A DNA stretch of 64,000 nucleotides, taken from assembly GCA_958295865.1 (NCBI GenBank), contig CATQHF010000003.1:124001-188000 (forward strand). The letters are read 5' to 3'. Position numbers and translations under genes: made by a program. The DNA comes from an uncultured Dehalococcoidia bacterium. GTDB taxonomy: Bacteria; Chloroflexota; Dehalococcoidia; Lucifugimonadales; JADFKI01. The notes beneath the pieces were generated by a model. It was not told the origin of the DNA. It saw nothing but the letters and a program-made list of their open reading frames with translations, and ran no database searches. Position 1 is the first letter of the stretch; every line of letters starts with the position of its first letter. Positions 49,498-58,804 of the stretch are shown here, in pieces.

Positions 49498-52077
49498 ATG
49501 ACAACACCTGTACGACGGCAGTATTTGGGCGTCAAGCGCGAGCATCAGAATGATATTCTGCTGTTCCGCATGGGCGATTTCTACGAGACTTTCGATGATG
49601 ACGCGCGGCTGCTTTCGCGTGAGCTCGAGATTGCGCTGACCTCGCGCGAGTTCGGCAAGGGGCAGCGCGTGCCGCTTGCCGGGATTCCCTATCACTCGCT
49701 GGAGTCGAGCCTGGCGCGGCTCATCAAGAAGGGCTACCGCGTGGCGATATGCGAGCAGACGAGCGACCCCGCTACTTCCAAGGGCATCGTCGACCGCGAG
49801 GTGGTGCGCGTGGTTACGCCGGGCACGGTCATCGAGGACGCGCTGCTTGAGCAGAAAGCCAACAACTATCTTGCCGCGCTGGTGGTGGAGGGCGAGTTTG
49901 CCGGGCTTTCGTGGGTGGATATTACGACGAGCGAGTTTGCCACGAGCGAGTTTCCGCTGGCGCACCTTCCGGTTGAGCTGGCGCGCCTGATGCCGTCGGA
50001 GCTGCTGGTGCCGGAGGCGCAGCCGGACATCGACGTTGGCGACGGCGTGATGCTGACGCCGCTATCGACGGACGCCTTCCATGCGGATTGGGCGCGTGAG
50101 AACTTGCTGAAGCATTTTGGGGTGGCGTCGCTGGAGAGCTTCGGATGCGAAGGGCAGACGCTTGCGGTAAGGGCGGCGGGCGCTGTCGTCGACTACCTCG
50201 CGGAGACGCAGCGCAGCGCGGTCAGCCAGATTACCACGCTGTACACCCATTCGACGGCCGAGTACATGGTGCTGGACGCGCAGACGCGGCGCAATCTGGA
50301 GCTGTATGAGGGCGGGCGCTGGGGCGCGGTCAACGCATCGCTGTTCACCGTGCTGGACTTCACCAAGACTTCTATGGGCGGGCGGCTGCTGCGTCGCTGG
50401 CTCGGACAGCCGCTTTTGGATGTGGAACGGCTGACGCGGCGACAGGATGCGGTCGAGTGGTTTCATCGCAGCGCATTGCGGCGCGAGCGCATCGTTATGC
50501 TGCTCGAGGCGGTGTCCGATATGGAGCGGCTGGTGAACAGGGTTCGCGGCTACAACGCCACGCCCCGCGACTTGGTGAGCCTTGCCGCCAGCCTTGAGGC
50601 AGCGCCGAATATCAAGGCGATACTGCGTGAGGACGACGACTCGGCTAAGGTGGAGTGGCTCGCTGAGGGCATCGCCGACAACAGCGAGGTAGTTTCTCTT
50701 GTCAGGCGCGCGATAGCCGACGATCCGCCGATAATCGTGGGCGAGGGCAAGGTAATTCGTGAGGGCTTTTCGCCGAACCTGGACGAGGTGCGGGGCGCAT
50801 CGCGCAATGCCCAGGACTACATCGCGCGGCTGGAACAGAGGGAACGCGAGCGCACGGGCATCAAGTCGCTCAAGGTGGGCTACAACAGGGTGTTCGGGTA
50901 CTACATCGAGATTAGCAACCCGAACCTCGCGCAAGCGCCCGATGACTATGTGCGGCGGCAAACGCTCGTGGGCGGCGAGCGCTTCATCACGCCGGAGATG
51001 AAGGAGTACGAGTCGCGCGTCCTGAACGCGCAGGATAGGATTGGCGAGATAGAGAGCGCGCTGTTCCGTCAGGTGTGCCAGCAGGTCGCGGGCTATACCG
51101 AGCGGATACTGAAGACGGCGCGCGCTATCGCCAACATCGACGCCTTCGCCTCGCTTGCGGAGGTGGCATCACGCTATGGATATGTGCGCCCGATACTGGA
51201 TGACGGCGACGCGGTGGCGATAAGGCAGGGTCGCCATCCGGTCGTGGAGCGGATGCTGCCGACGGGGGATTTCGTCGCCAACGACACTGCGCTTTCGGGC
51301 AGCGGCGAGCAGCTCATCCTGCTGACGGGTCCGAACATGGCGGGCAAGTCAACATACATCCGACAGGTCGCCGTCATCGTGCTTATGGCGCAGATTGGCA
51401 GTTTCGTGCCGGCCGAGTCGGCAACGGTTGGCGTCTGCGACAGGATATTCACGCGCGTGGGCTTGCAGGACGACTTGGCGATGGGGCAATCGACTTTCAT
51501 GGTGGAGATGGTGGAGACTGCCGCCATACTGAACCATGCGACGCCGCGTTCGCTGATTGTGCTGGACGAGATTGGGCGCGGCACTAGCACATACGACGGG
51601 CTGGCGCTGGCGCGCGCGGTGGCAGAGCATATCCACAACAACCCAAGGCTTGGGTGCAAGACGCTGTTCGCCACGCACTACCATGAGCTGACGCAGCTCG
51701 CGGAGGTGCTGCCGCGCGCGTTCAACTACAATGTGGCGGTGTCCGAGGACAAGGGGCAGGTGGTGTTCTTGCGGAACATAGCGCCGGGCGGGGCGGATAG
51801 GAGCTACGGCGTGCATGTGGCGCGGCTCGCGGGCATGCCCGGCAGCGTAATCAACCGCGCCTGGGAGGTTCTGGCGGAGCTTGAGGATGGCAGCCGCGCG
51901 GCGAACACCGCATCGCCGCGACGCAGGAGGGGCAGTCCGCCGCCTCAGCAAATGCCGCTGCTCGGATTCGCCTCGCCCGTTGTGGATGAGCTGCTTGCGC
52001 TGGATGTCTCCGCCATGACGCCCCTGGACGCCATCAATAAGCTGTATGAGCTTCAGGAACGAGCGCGCAAGGAGTAG
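49498..52077 (+). CDS. mutS: DNA mismatch repair protein MutS
   Basis: This 859-residue protein recognises base mismatches and recruits the repair machinery. The mismatch-reading FRMGDFYETF motif is near residues 22-31, the connector and lever domains follow, and the ATPase domain has the Walker A motif LTGPNMAGKSTYIRQ near 608, the Walker B and signature region VLDEIGRGTSTYDG near 687 and FATHYHELTQL near 721. A helix-turn-helix region for dimer contact follows. Length is normal for MutS1. No mutL is seen nearby. Confidence 0.98.
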   Translation: MTTPVRRQYLGVKREHQNDILLFRMGDFYETFDDDARLLSRELEIALTSREFGKGQRVPLAGIPYHSLESSLARLIKKGYRVAICEQTSDPATSKGIVDREVVRVVTPGTVIEDALLEQKANNYLAALVVEGEFAGLSWVDITTSEFATSEFPLAHLPVELARLMPSELLVPEAQPDIDVGDGVMLTPLSTDAFHADWARENLLKHFGVASLESFGCEGQTLAVRAAGAVVDYLAETQRSAVSQITTLYTHSTAEYMVLDAQTRRNLELYEGGRWGAVNASLFTVLDFTKTSMGGRLLRRWLGQPLLDVERLTRRQDAVEWFHRSALRRERIVMLLEAVSDMERLVNRVRGYNATPRDLVSLAASLEAAPNIKAILREDDDSAKVEWLAEGIADNSEVVSLVRRAIADDPPIIVGEGKVIREGFSPNLDEVRGASRNAQDYIARLEQRERERTGIKSLKVGYNRVFGYYIEISNPNLAQAPDDYVRRQTLVGGERFITPEMKEYESRVLNAQDRIGEIESALFRQVCQQVAGYTERILKTARAIANIDAFASLAEVASRYGYVRPILDDGDAVAIRQGRHPVVERMLPTGDFVANDTALSGSGEQLILLTGPNMAGKSTYIRQVAVIVLMAQIGSFVPAESATVGVCDRIFTRVGLQDDLAMGQSTFMVEMVETAAILNHATPRSLIVLDEIGRGTSTYDGLALARAVAEHIHNNPRLGCKTLFATHYHELTQLAEVLPRAFNYNVAVSEDKGQVVFLRNIAPGGADRSYGVHVARLAGMPGSVINRAWEVLAELEDGSRAANTASPRRRRGSPPPQQMPLLGFASPVVDELLALDVSAMTPLDAINKLYELQERARKE

Positions 52078-52313
52078 CGCGGCTATGCGCCCGTTCTCGC
52101 GTCTTGCTATTCCCCGCAAGGGAGGCGTTTTGTGCGATTTCGTCCGGCGTTATCCCGCTATACCTGCTGCGCGCGATGCTAGTATCATGAAAAATAATAA
52201 TGGCTATCATGCAAATTGTATAGATATTGTGCATTAGACATATTATTGTGGCATAAGTATTGAGTTAAGTGATGCACGGAGTTCGATCGCGGAGAAAGGA
52301 CGGAACAAGCGAA

Positions 52314-52505
52314 ATGGTAGAATTCAAGGCGTGTCCCAGGTGTACCGGGGACCTCAAACTGACTAGGGACATGTATGGCGATTACAGAGAGTGTCTCCAG
52401 TGTGGCTACACAAAGGACATTCTGCCCAAGCCCAAGAAGACATTCGACTGGGCGAAGACGCGCGGGAAGCCTGGGCGCAGGCGGAAGACCAAGGTCGCCG
52501 CGTAA
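52314..52505 (+). CDS. small zinc-ribbon protein
   Basis: This small protein of about 63 residues has paired cysteines, ACPRCTGDL and ECLQCGYT, 18 residues or so apart, a zinc ribbon, followed by a basic tail (KPGRRRKTKVAA). It may bind nucleic acid or be a regulatory partner. The ATG at 52314 is preferred since the ribbon starts soon after; an ATG at 52272 gives a longer form. The preceding 52080-52268 is unusually AT-rich for this genome and likely holds its promoter. Confidence 0.7.
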   Translation: MVEFKACPRCTGDLKLTRDMYGDYRECLQCGYTKDILPKPKKTFDWAKTRGKPGRRRKTKVAA

Positions 52506-52768
52506 CACCACATCGGCTGCCATAGGGGACAAGAACCTATGGCACGCCTTCACATCAAGCGCATCCCGCCGTTTGGCTCTCGAAGACCTTCCGCATAAGC
52601 GGGGAGCGGGATGAGTTCCCCTATACGGCTGGACGGGGGGCAAGCCTTTCTTATGGCGCTGTGTGCCTTTATCCTTGCGCGCGTATCTGGTAGGCTTTGC
52701 CGATACCGGCATAACGACTGCCACGCTACGCAGGCGAGCCGGACGCATTTTGACGGCAGGCTAACGAT

Positions 52769-53680
52769 ATGACACTCACGGCTACGGTGAGAGTGCCGGC
52801 TACAACCGCGAATATGGGGCCCGGCTTCGACTGCCTCGGCATGGCGCTGGACATCTGGAACACCATCAGCGTGGAAGCGGGCTCGACCGGCTTCGTCATC
52901 AGCGGCGAGGGCAGGGACAGCCTGCCGACGGACGCCGACAACCTGATTTACAGATGCTTCAAGCGTGTGTATGACGGCGTCGGCAAGCCTGCGCCGTCGG
53001 TGCGGATTCAGTGCGAGAACGAGATTCCGCTAGGTCGCGGTCTGGGCAGTAGCGCGGCGGCGGTCGCGGGCGGGCTGCTGGCGGGCAGCGCGCTGAGCGG
53101 CGCAAACCTCACAAGCGAGCGGCTGCTGGAGCTTGCGGCGGAGATAGAGGGGCATCCCGACAACGCCGCCGCCGCAATCATGGGCGGCTGCCGCATCGTG
53201 GTGAGCGCGGGCGACAGGCTTGTTACCGCCGATGTGTCCATACCCGACGAGTTGAAGGCGGTGCTGTTCGTGCCTGAAACGCCGATGCCGACGGAACAGG
53301 CGCGGGGTCTGCTGGCTCAGACGGTTGACAGGCGAGACGCCGTGTTTAATATAGGTAGAGCCGCGCTGCTGGTGAACGCCTTCGCAAGCGGCAACCTAGA
53401 GCATCTTGGCGTTGCGACTGAGGACATGCTGCACCAGCCGGCGCGACAGAAGATATTCTTTCCAATGAAGAACATCTTTCGCGCGGCGATGGCTGCGGGA
53501 GCGCTGGGCGTGTTCCTGTCGGGCGCGGGTTCCAGCGTGCTGGCGCTGGCGCGCGACCGCGAATATACAATCGGCTACGAAATGGCGGACGCGGCGATGA
53601 AGTCGGGCGTCGAGGGCATGATCAAGGTTACGCAGCCAACGGCGCTAGGGGCGCACCTAGTCGGCCAGAGTGTCAGGTAG
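52769..53680 (+). CDS. thrB: homoserine kinase
   Basis: This 303-residue GHMP kinase phosphorylates homoserine for threonine synthesis. The N-terminal RVPATTANMGPGFDCLGMAL is diagnostic, the ATP-binding loop IPLGRGLGSSAAA is near residues 87-99 and the C-terminal AGALGVFLSGAGSSVLAL closes the active site. Aspartate kinase, the first enzyme of the same pathway, is encoded 1.4 kb downstream on the same strand; two unrelated genes lie between them. Confidence 0.97.
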   Translation: MTLTATVRVPATTANMGPGFDCLGMALDIWNTISVEAGSTGFVISGEGRDSLPTDADNLIYRCFKRVYDGVGKPAPSVRIQCENEIPLGRGLGSSAAAVAGGLLAGSALSGANLTSERLLELAAEIEGHPDNAAAAIMGGCRIVVSAGDRLVTADVSIPDELKAVLFVPETPMPTEQARGLLAQTVDRRDAVFNIGRAALLVNAFASGNLEHLGVATEDMLHQPARQKIFFPMKNIFRAAMAAGALGVFLSGAGSSVLALARDREYTIGYEMADAAMKSGVEGMIKVTQPTALGAHLVGQSVR

Positions 53681-53734
53681 TCAGGGTTTCAGGGAGCGGA
53701 TATTGGGTGGAGTTGGCGAGCAAGGAGGCCGGAT

Positions 53735-54295
53735 ATGGTGCAGGTCAAGCCAAAAGCGAAACTTACCTATGATGACTACGCGAACTTGCCGGGCGATGAG
53801 CGATATGAACTAATCGACGGGGAGTTGATTTTGGTTGGATCACCGCGCGAAATTCATCAGAGGACTGCCAAGAGATTGTTTCGACTGATTCTATTGGCAG
53901 AAGACAATGGATTGGGATGGGCCTATTACGCTCCGTTTGATGTGGTGCTGACCGACAATGATGTGGTGCAGCCGGACATGCTGTTCATTTCTAGGGAGCG
54001 AGAGGATATTATCACGGCGGCGAATGTACAGGGCGCGCCTGACCTAGTTGTGGAGATACTATCGCCTTCCACGGCTAGGCGTGACTGGACGCAGAAGCGC
54101 GAGTTGTACGCGCGACATGAGGTCAAAGAGATGTGGCTGGTGGAACCGGAGGCGGGGATTGTGTGGATGTTGACGCTTCGAGACGGCGAATTGGCAATTG
54201 CGGGGATATACGGCGAGGGGCAGAGTTTCACTTCACCGACGCTGGGCGGCTTGACGATTGACTTGACCGATGTATTCACAGCGAGTTGGCGATAG
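53735..54295 (+). CDS. Uma2 family (DUF820) putative nuclease
   Basis: This 186-residue Uma2/DUF820 protein starts with LTYDDYANLPGDERYELIDGEL, the classic opening of the family. It shows VVQPDMLFIS near residue 72 and APDLVVEILSPSTARRDWTQK near 98-118, with the ELYARHEVKEMWLVEPE segment after it, which together make the nuclease-like core. The target is unknown. It lies between thrB and lysC with an unrelated AT-richer gene, probably as an accessory insertion. Confidence 0.92.
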   Translation: MVQVKPKAKLTYDDYANLPGDERYELIDGELILVGSPREIHQRTAKRLFRLILLAEDNGLGWAYYAPFDVVLTDNDVVQPDMLFISREREDIITAANVQGAPDLVVEILSPSTARRDWTQKRELYARHEVKEMWLVEPEAGIVWMLTLRDGELAIAGIYGEGQSFTSPTLGGLTIDLTDVFTASWR

Positions 54296-54345
54296 GCTAA
54301 CATCAATGGACAGGATGCGTAGGATTGGGCGCTAGTTGGCATAGG

Positions 54346-55038
54346 ATGATCGGCGCGATGTTGTATGAGGATATTCGGCAGGGATGCGACCTGTACCATG
54401 AAAATGAAGATGGACGGAGTTACGACAGGGCGTACAGAGATTACCTCAATGACAGGGATCCTGCTAGATGGAATAGTCCCTCCAGCCTTGAATTCCGTGA
54501 CGCTGATAGGCTTATTTATTTCTGCAATCAGTGGAAATGCCATATGCCGAGCCAAAGCGTCAACGTGATAAACGTACTGGACGGACTGAAAAAGGCAGTT
54601 CCTGCATTGAACCTACTGCGGAAGGATACTCTCCTGGACGTCGAATTCAATGAAATTATATGCGATGGACTGAGTGTTAGTCAGTTAATAGCAAAGTCCT
54701 TCAATGGCATAGCGCTATCGGGGCGTAGAGATGAAAGCGTTGCAACTTCGAAGATGTTGAATGCCGCTGTCAATCGAAACCTTTTTGTTATGTGGGACGG
54801 CACTATCCGAGGGAACTATAATGTAGGTCGTGATGGCTACGAATATGCACATATATTCTTGCCGCAAATGCAAGAACTGGCTCGACAAGCCGTAAATGAG
54901 GCAATGCAAGCGGAAAGTCTTTCTCGCAGTGAGGCAATCAAGTCATTCACTGAGCGTTGCGAGAATAAGAACAGTCTCGCCAAGATCATTGACGAGTACA
55001 ACTTTGCAAAGTTCACTCTACGGGCTTTCACTTCCTAG
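54346..55038 (+). CDS. hypothetical protein of atypical composition
   Basis: I cannot assign this protein of about 230 residues. It is soluble, mostly helical, with acidic and tyrosine-rich N-terminal (DLYHENEDGRSYDRAYRDYL) and helical C-terminal parts. Codon use is clearly AT-richer than in thrB and lysC around it, which suggests transfer. The start is uncertain among ATGs at 54346 and 54358 and a TTG at 54325, none with a strong ribosome binding site. The sequence before it has ACAGGATG-type short repeats. Confidence 0.6.
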   Translation: MIGAMLYEDIRQGCDLYHENEDGRSYDRAYRDYLNDRDPARWNSPSSLEFRDADRLIYFCNQWKCHMPSQSVNVINVLDGLKKAVPALNLLRKDTLLDVEFNEIICDGLSVSQLIAKSFNGIALSGRRDESVATSKMLNAAVNRNLFVMWDGTIRGNYNVGRDGYEYAHIFLPQMQELARQAVNEAMQAESLSRSEAIKSFTERCENKNSLAKIIDEYNFAKFTLRAFTS

Positions 55039-55078
55039 TAACTGACAAACTGACCATCTGAAAACCTGAAAGTCTATC

Positions 55079-56311
55079 ATGCTAATCGTACAAAAATATG
55101 GCGGGAGTTCGCTGGCGGACGCCGATAAGGTGCGGAATGTCGCGGGGCGCATCGCGCGCAGCAGGGATGCGGGCAATCAGGTGGTGACGGTCGTGTCGGC
55201 GATGGGCGATACCACCGATGAGCTTATCGGCCTGGCGAACCGGGTCGCGGAGCGGCCCGATGCGCGCGAGCTGGATGTGCTGCTCTCGACGGGCGAGCTG
55301 GTGTCATGCACGCTGATGGCGATGGCGCTACGCACGATGGGCTATGCGTCGGTGAGCCTGAGCGGCGCGCAGGCGGGCATACTGACCGATACCAGCTACG
55401 GCAGGGCGCGCATCGCGGGCGTCGCGCCGGGGCGCATCATGAGCGAGGTCGACGAGGGCAACATCGTCATCGTCGCCGGCTTTCAGGGCATCACCGAGGA
55501 CATGGACATCACCACCCTGGGGCGCGGCGGCTCGGACACCACCGCGGTCGCCATCGCCGCCGGTTTGGGCGCTGACCGCTGCGAGGTCTATACGGATGTG
55601 GACGGCATCTATACCGCCGACCCGCGCCTTGTGCCGCGCGCGCGCAGACTGGATGAGATTGGCTTCGAGGAGATGCTTGAGCTTGCCAGCTACGGCGCGA
55701 AGATGAACCCGCGCTCCATAGAAATGGGGATGCGCTACAATGTGCCCATACTGGTGGCGTCGAGCTTCACCGACGGCAAAGGCACGCTGATTCACGGAGA
55801 AGTTGATATGAACGGCAATGTGGGCGAAATCCGCAATCGCGTGCGGGGCATCGCAACGGACACCAATGTGGCAAAGATAACGGTGCTTGGCGTCATAGAC
55901 AGGCCCGGCATAGCCGCCAGTCTGTTCGAGCCGCTGGCGCAGGCGGACATCAGCGTGGATGTCATCGTGCAGAACGCCAGCGTGGACGGCACGACGGACA
56001 TGACCTTCACCGTAACGCGCACCGACTTGGCGCGCGCGCTGGAGGTCGTGCAGCCCGTCGTGGAGGCGCTGGGCAGTCGCGGCACGGTCAGCGACGACAG
56101 CCTCGCCAAGCTCAGCATCGTCGGCTCCGGCATGCAGGACGCGCCCGGCTACGCCTCGCGGATGTTCCGCGCGCTCGCCGACAAGAGCATAAACATAGAC
56201 TCGATTACCACCTCCGAGATTCGCATCACCTGCCTTGTGAACGAGTCGCAGGTAGCCGATGCCGCCTGCGCGCTTCATGACGCCTTTCAGCTGGATGCGC
56301 CGCAAGAGTAG
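55079..56311 (+). CDS. lysC: aspartate kinase
   Basis: This 410-residue enzyme phosphorylates aspartate, committing it to lysine, methionine and threonine. VQKYGGSSLADADKVRNVA at the N-terminus binds the phosphates, TLGRGGSDTTAVAIAAGLGA near 143-162 is the kinase signature, and two ACT domains (about 260-330 and 340-405), as in the ITVLGVIDRPGIAASLFE and LSIVGSGMQDAPGYASRMF segments, provide feedback control by lysine or threonine. The length is usual for the monofunctional form. Only 25 bases separate it from the next gene. Confidence 0.97.
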   Translation: MLIVQKYGGSSLADADKVRNVAGRIARSRDAGNQVVTVVSAMGDTTDELIGLANRVAERPDARELDVLLSTGELVSCTLMAMALRTMGYASVSLSGAQAGILTDTSYGRARIAGVAPGRIMSEVDEGNIVIVAGFQGITEDMDITTLGRGGSDTTAVAIAAGLGADRCEVYTDVDGIYTADPRLVPRARRLDEIGFEEMLELASYGAKMNPRSIEMGMRYNVPILVASSFTDGKGTLIHGEVDMNGNVGEIRNRVRGIATDTNVAKITVLGVIDRPGIAASLFEPLAQADISVDVIVQNASVDGTTDMTFTVTRTDLARALEVVQPVVEALGSRGTVSDDSLAKLSIVGSGMQDAPGYASRMFRALADKSINIDSITTSEIRITCLVNESQVADAACALHDAFQLDAPQE

Positions 56312-56336
56312 CGTATGTTAAAGTTTGAATCCGACT

Positions 56337-57836
56337 ATGCCTGCTCCCTTCCTGTCAGTAATCATTCCCGCTTACAATGAGGCGGCGCGGATAATCGCCA
56401 CCCTCGAGACGCTGGCGCAGTACCTTCATGGGCAAGCCTACGGCTGGGAGGTCATCATAGTCGACGACGGCAGCGACGACGCGACCGCGTCGCTTGCGGA
56501 GCGGTGGTCGTCGGAGCGAGACGGCTTTCGTCTGGAGAGTATTCGGCACGGCGGCAAGGGCGCGGCGGTAAGGCATGGGATGCTTGCGGCGACGGGGAAG
56601 TACCGCTTCATGTGCGACGCCGATCTCGCCATGCCGATAGCGCACCTGTCCGACTTTCTGGCATGTATGTCAAAGGGGTATGACATCGTGATTGGCTCGC
56701 GTCAGATTGCGGGAGCGAACCGATACGGCGAATCTTCGAGCCGTCACCTGATGGGGCGCGCGTTCAACAAGACGGTGCAGCTGCTGGCGGTGCGCGGCTT
56801 GCAGGATACGCAGTGCGGCTTCAAGTGCTTCAGCGCCGCCGCCGCGAACGAACTCTTTCCGTTGCAGCGCACGACGGGATGGGGCTTCGATGTGGAGTTG
56901 CTGTATCTGGCGCGCAAGCGTAAGATGCGTATCTTGGAGATACCGATAGAGTGGCATCATGACGCGGACAGCAGGCTAAGCCCCGCTTCCGCGGGCCTGT
57001 CCATGCTGCGCGATGTGCTTGCGCTGCGCTGGCGCGGTCTGAGCGGCGGCTATTCTTCGTCCAACCGCGCAAGCCAAGCGCCTCGTCTGTCGGATGCCGC
57101 CGCGCCAACGACAAAGGCGGGTTCGGTTGCCATCGTGGTGCCGACATACAACGAAGCGGATAATCTGCCCGTGCTGGTCGAGCGTCTGTTTTCTCTTGAC
57201 ATTTCCGACGCCCGAATTATAGTGGTGGACGACAATTCGCCGGACGGAACTGCCGATGTGGTACGCAGCCTCAGCGAGAAGTACGACCGCCGCCTCGACC
57301 TCATCAAGCGCGATTCCAAGAACGGGCTCGGCACGGCGTACAAGGTGGGCTTTTCGCGCGCCATCGAGCAGGGCGCTGACTATGTGCTGCAAATGGACGC
57401 CGACTTGTCGCACGCGCCGGAGTACATCCCCGAGTTCCTCGATGCCTTGCGACACGCCGATGTGGTCGTTGGCTCGCGCTACACGGACGGGGGCGATGTG
57501 GATAAGGGCTGGCGCTTGCGGAGGCACATGCTCAGCGCGTTCGCCAACTATGGCATCCGCGCCGTAGTCGGGCTGAAGGTGAAGGACTCTACTACCGGCT
57601 TCAAGGCTTTCAGAGCGGATGCGCTCGGCTCGATCGCCTTCGATGAGTTCCGCTGCAAGGGCTTCGGATTTCAAGCCGAAGTCGCCTACGCATGCCAGCG
57701 CCAAGGGCATCGCGTCGTGGAGTATCCGATTACCTTCTATGACCGCGCATTCGGCGAATCCAAGCTGAGCCTCGCCATAATTTGGGAGGCGCTGTGGCGG
57801 CTGTTCCTGCTGCGATGGCGAAAAAATAGGGCGTAG
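56337..57836 (+). CDS. glycosyltransferase with two fused GT2 domains
   Basis: This protein of about 499 residues joins two family 2 glycosyltransferases. The first (about 5-230) begins LSVIIPAYNEAARIIATLE and has VIIVDDGSDD and a CDADLAMPI DxD region, as in dolichyl-phosphate glucosyltransferase (ALG5-like) enzymes. The second (about 265-495) begins VAIVVPTYNEADNLPVLVER, with VVDDNSPDGTADV and QMDADLSHAP, as in polyprenyl-phosphate mannose synthase (DPM1-like). No membrane helix is evident. It probably charges lipid carriers with two sugars or acts on two carriers. The start is at ATG 56337; a TTG at 56325 is possible. It may be cotranscribed with lysC. Confidence 0.9.
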   Translation: MPAPFLSVIIPAYNEAARIIATLETLAQYLHGQAYGWEVIIVDDGSDDATASLAERWSSERDGFRLESIRHGGKGAAVRHGMLAATGKYRFMCDADLAMPIAHLSDFLACMSKGYDIVIGSRQIAGANRYGESSSRHLMGRAFNKTVQLLAVRGLQDTQCGFKCFSAAAANELFPLQRTTGWGFDVELLYLARKRKMRILEIPIEWHHDADSRLSPASAGLSMLRDVLALRWRGLSGGYSSSNRASQAPRLSDAAAPTTKAGSVAIVVPTYNEADNLPVLVERLFSLDISDARIIVVDDNSPDGTADVVRSLSEKYDRRLDLIKRDSKNGLGTAYKVGFSRAIEQGADYVLQMDADLSHAPEYIPEFLDALRHADVVVGSRYTDGGDVDKGWRLRRHMLSAFANYGIRAVVGLKVKDSTTGFKAFRADALGSIAFDEFRCKGFGFQAEVAYACQRQGHRVVEYPITFYDRAFGESKLSLAIIWEALWRLFLLRWRKNRA

Positions 57837-57946
57837 AAACCTTTAATTCTTTCGTAATACTATTTCTAATACTCTTACGACTTTACCACCGCCCGCGGTG
57901 AATTTGCCCCGGGCAACGCCACTGAAATATCAGAATGACAGGGTAG

Positions 57947-58804
57947 ATGCAAATGCAGAAAATAGCGGACAGGGACAAGGCAAAGGTCAGGCGCGACCGC
58001 GCGAAGAAGGCGGTCGCGCTGGCGATGAGGAGCCAATGGGATGATGCGGCGGCGATGAATCGCGCCATCCTGAGGGACTTCCCGGACGACTTGGAGGCGC
58101 AGAACAGGCTGGGCAAGGCGCTCAGTGAGACCGGGCGCAACCACGAGGCGAAGCAGGCGTTCCAGAGGGCGCTTGAGATTTCGCCGCACAACGGCATCGC
58201 GCGCAAGAACCTGGACAGGCTGATGAGCCTGGGCGATCAGGGCGCGCCGCGAGCGCGGGGCAGCGTCAAGTCTGCGCCGCGAGTGTTCATCGAGGAGAGC
58301 GGCAAGGCGGCTACGACCGCGCTGGTGAGCCTCGCGCCGCCGCAGACGCTCCTCAAGCTTGCGCCGGGCAATCCGGTGATGCTTGAGATCGAGAACAAGC
58401 GGCTGAAGGTCAAGGACGCCAACGGCGACTACATCGGCAGCGTGGAGCCTAAGCTGTCGGCGCGGCTGGCGCGGCTGCTGCGCGGCGGCAACCGATACGA
58501 AGCGACGGTTACCAGCGCCGGATTTCAGGATCTGACGATAATCATACGCGAGACCTTCAAGCATCCTTCGCAGGCGAGCGTAGTGTCGTTCCCGTCTCGC
58601 GCGGGCGCGGACTATCGCGTATATCTGCCCGGGGGCATGCTGGATTACGAGGACGCGGAGCCGGGCGTCAGAGGGCTAGGCGAACTCGGCATGAAGGACT
58701 GGTCGAACGACGACACGGAGCCGGGGGATGACGAGGCGTTTTCGCCGGTAATCCATCGCATCATCAACGCCAGCGACGACGATGACATGGATGACGACTA
58801 CTAG
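57947..58804 (+). CDS. tetratricopeptide-repeat protein with acidic tail
   Basis: This 285-residue protein has about two TPR motifs near residues 17-85 (WDDAAAMNRAILRDFPDDLE and HEAKQAFQRALEISPHN), then a basic linker, then a beta-rich domain near 120-205 (IENKRLKVKDANGDYIGSVE) that resembles HIRAN-like folds in pattern only. The C-terminus is strongly acidic (NASDDDDMDDDY). A protein-binding or nucleic-acid-associated role is likely. Its TAG stop overlaps by three bases the TAG of the convergent rph gene. Confidence 0.8.
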   Translation: MQMQKIADRDKAKVRRDRAKKAVALAMRSQWDDAAAMNRAILRDFPDDLEAQNRLGKALSETGRNHEAKQAFQRALEISPHNGIARKNLDRLMSLGDQGAPRARGSVKSAPRVFIEESGKAATTALVSLAPPQTLLKLAPGNPVMLEIENKRLKVKDANGDYIGSVEPKLSARLARLLRGGNRYEATVTSAGFQDLTIIIRETFKHPSQASVVSFPSRAGADYRVYLPGGMLDYEDAEPGVRGLGELGMKDWSNDDTEPGDDEAFSPVIHRIINASDDDDMDDDY

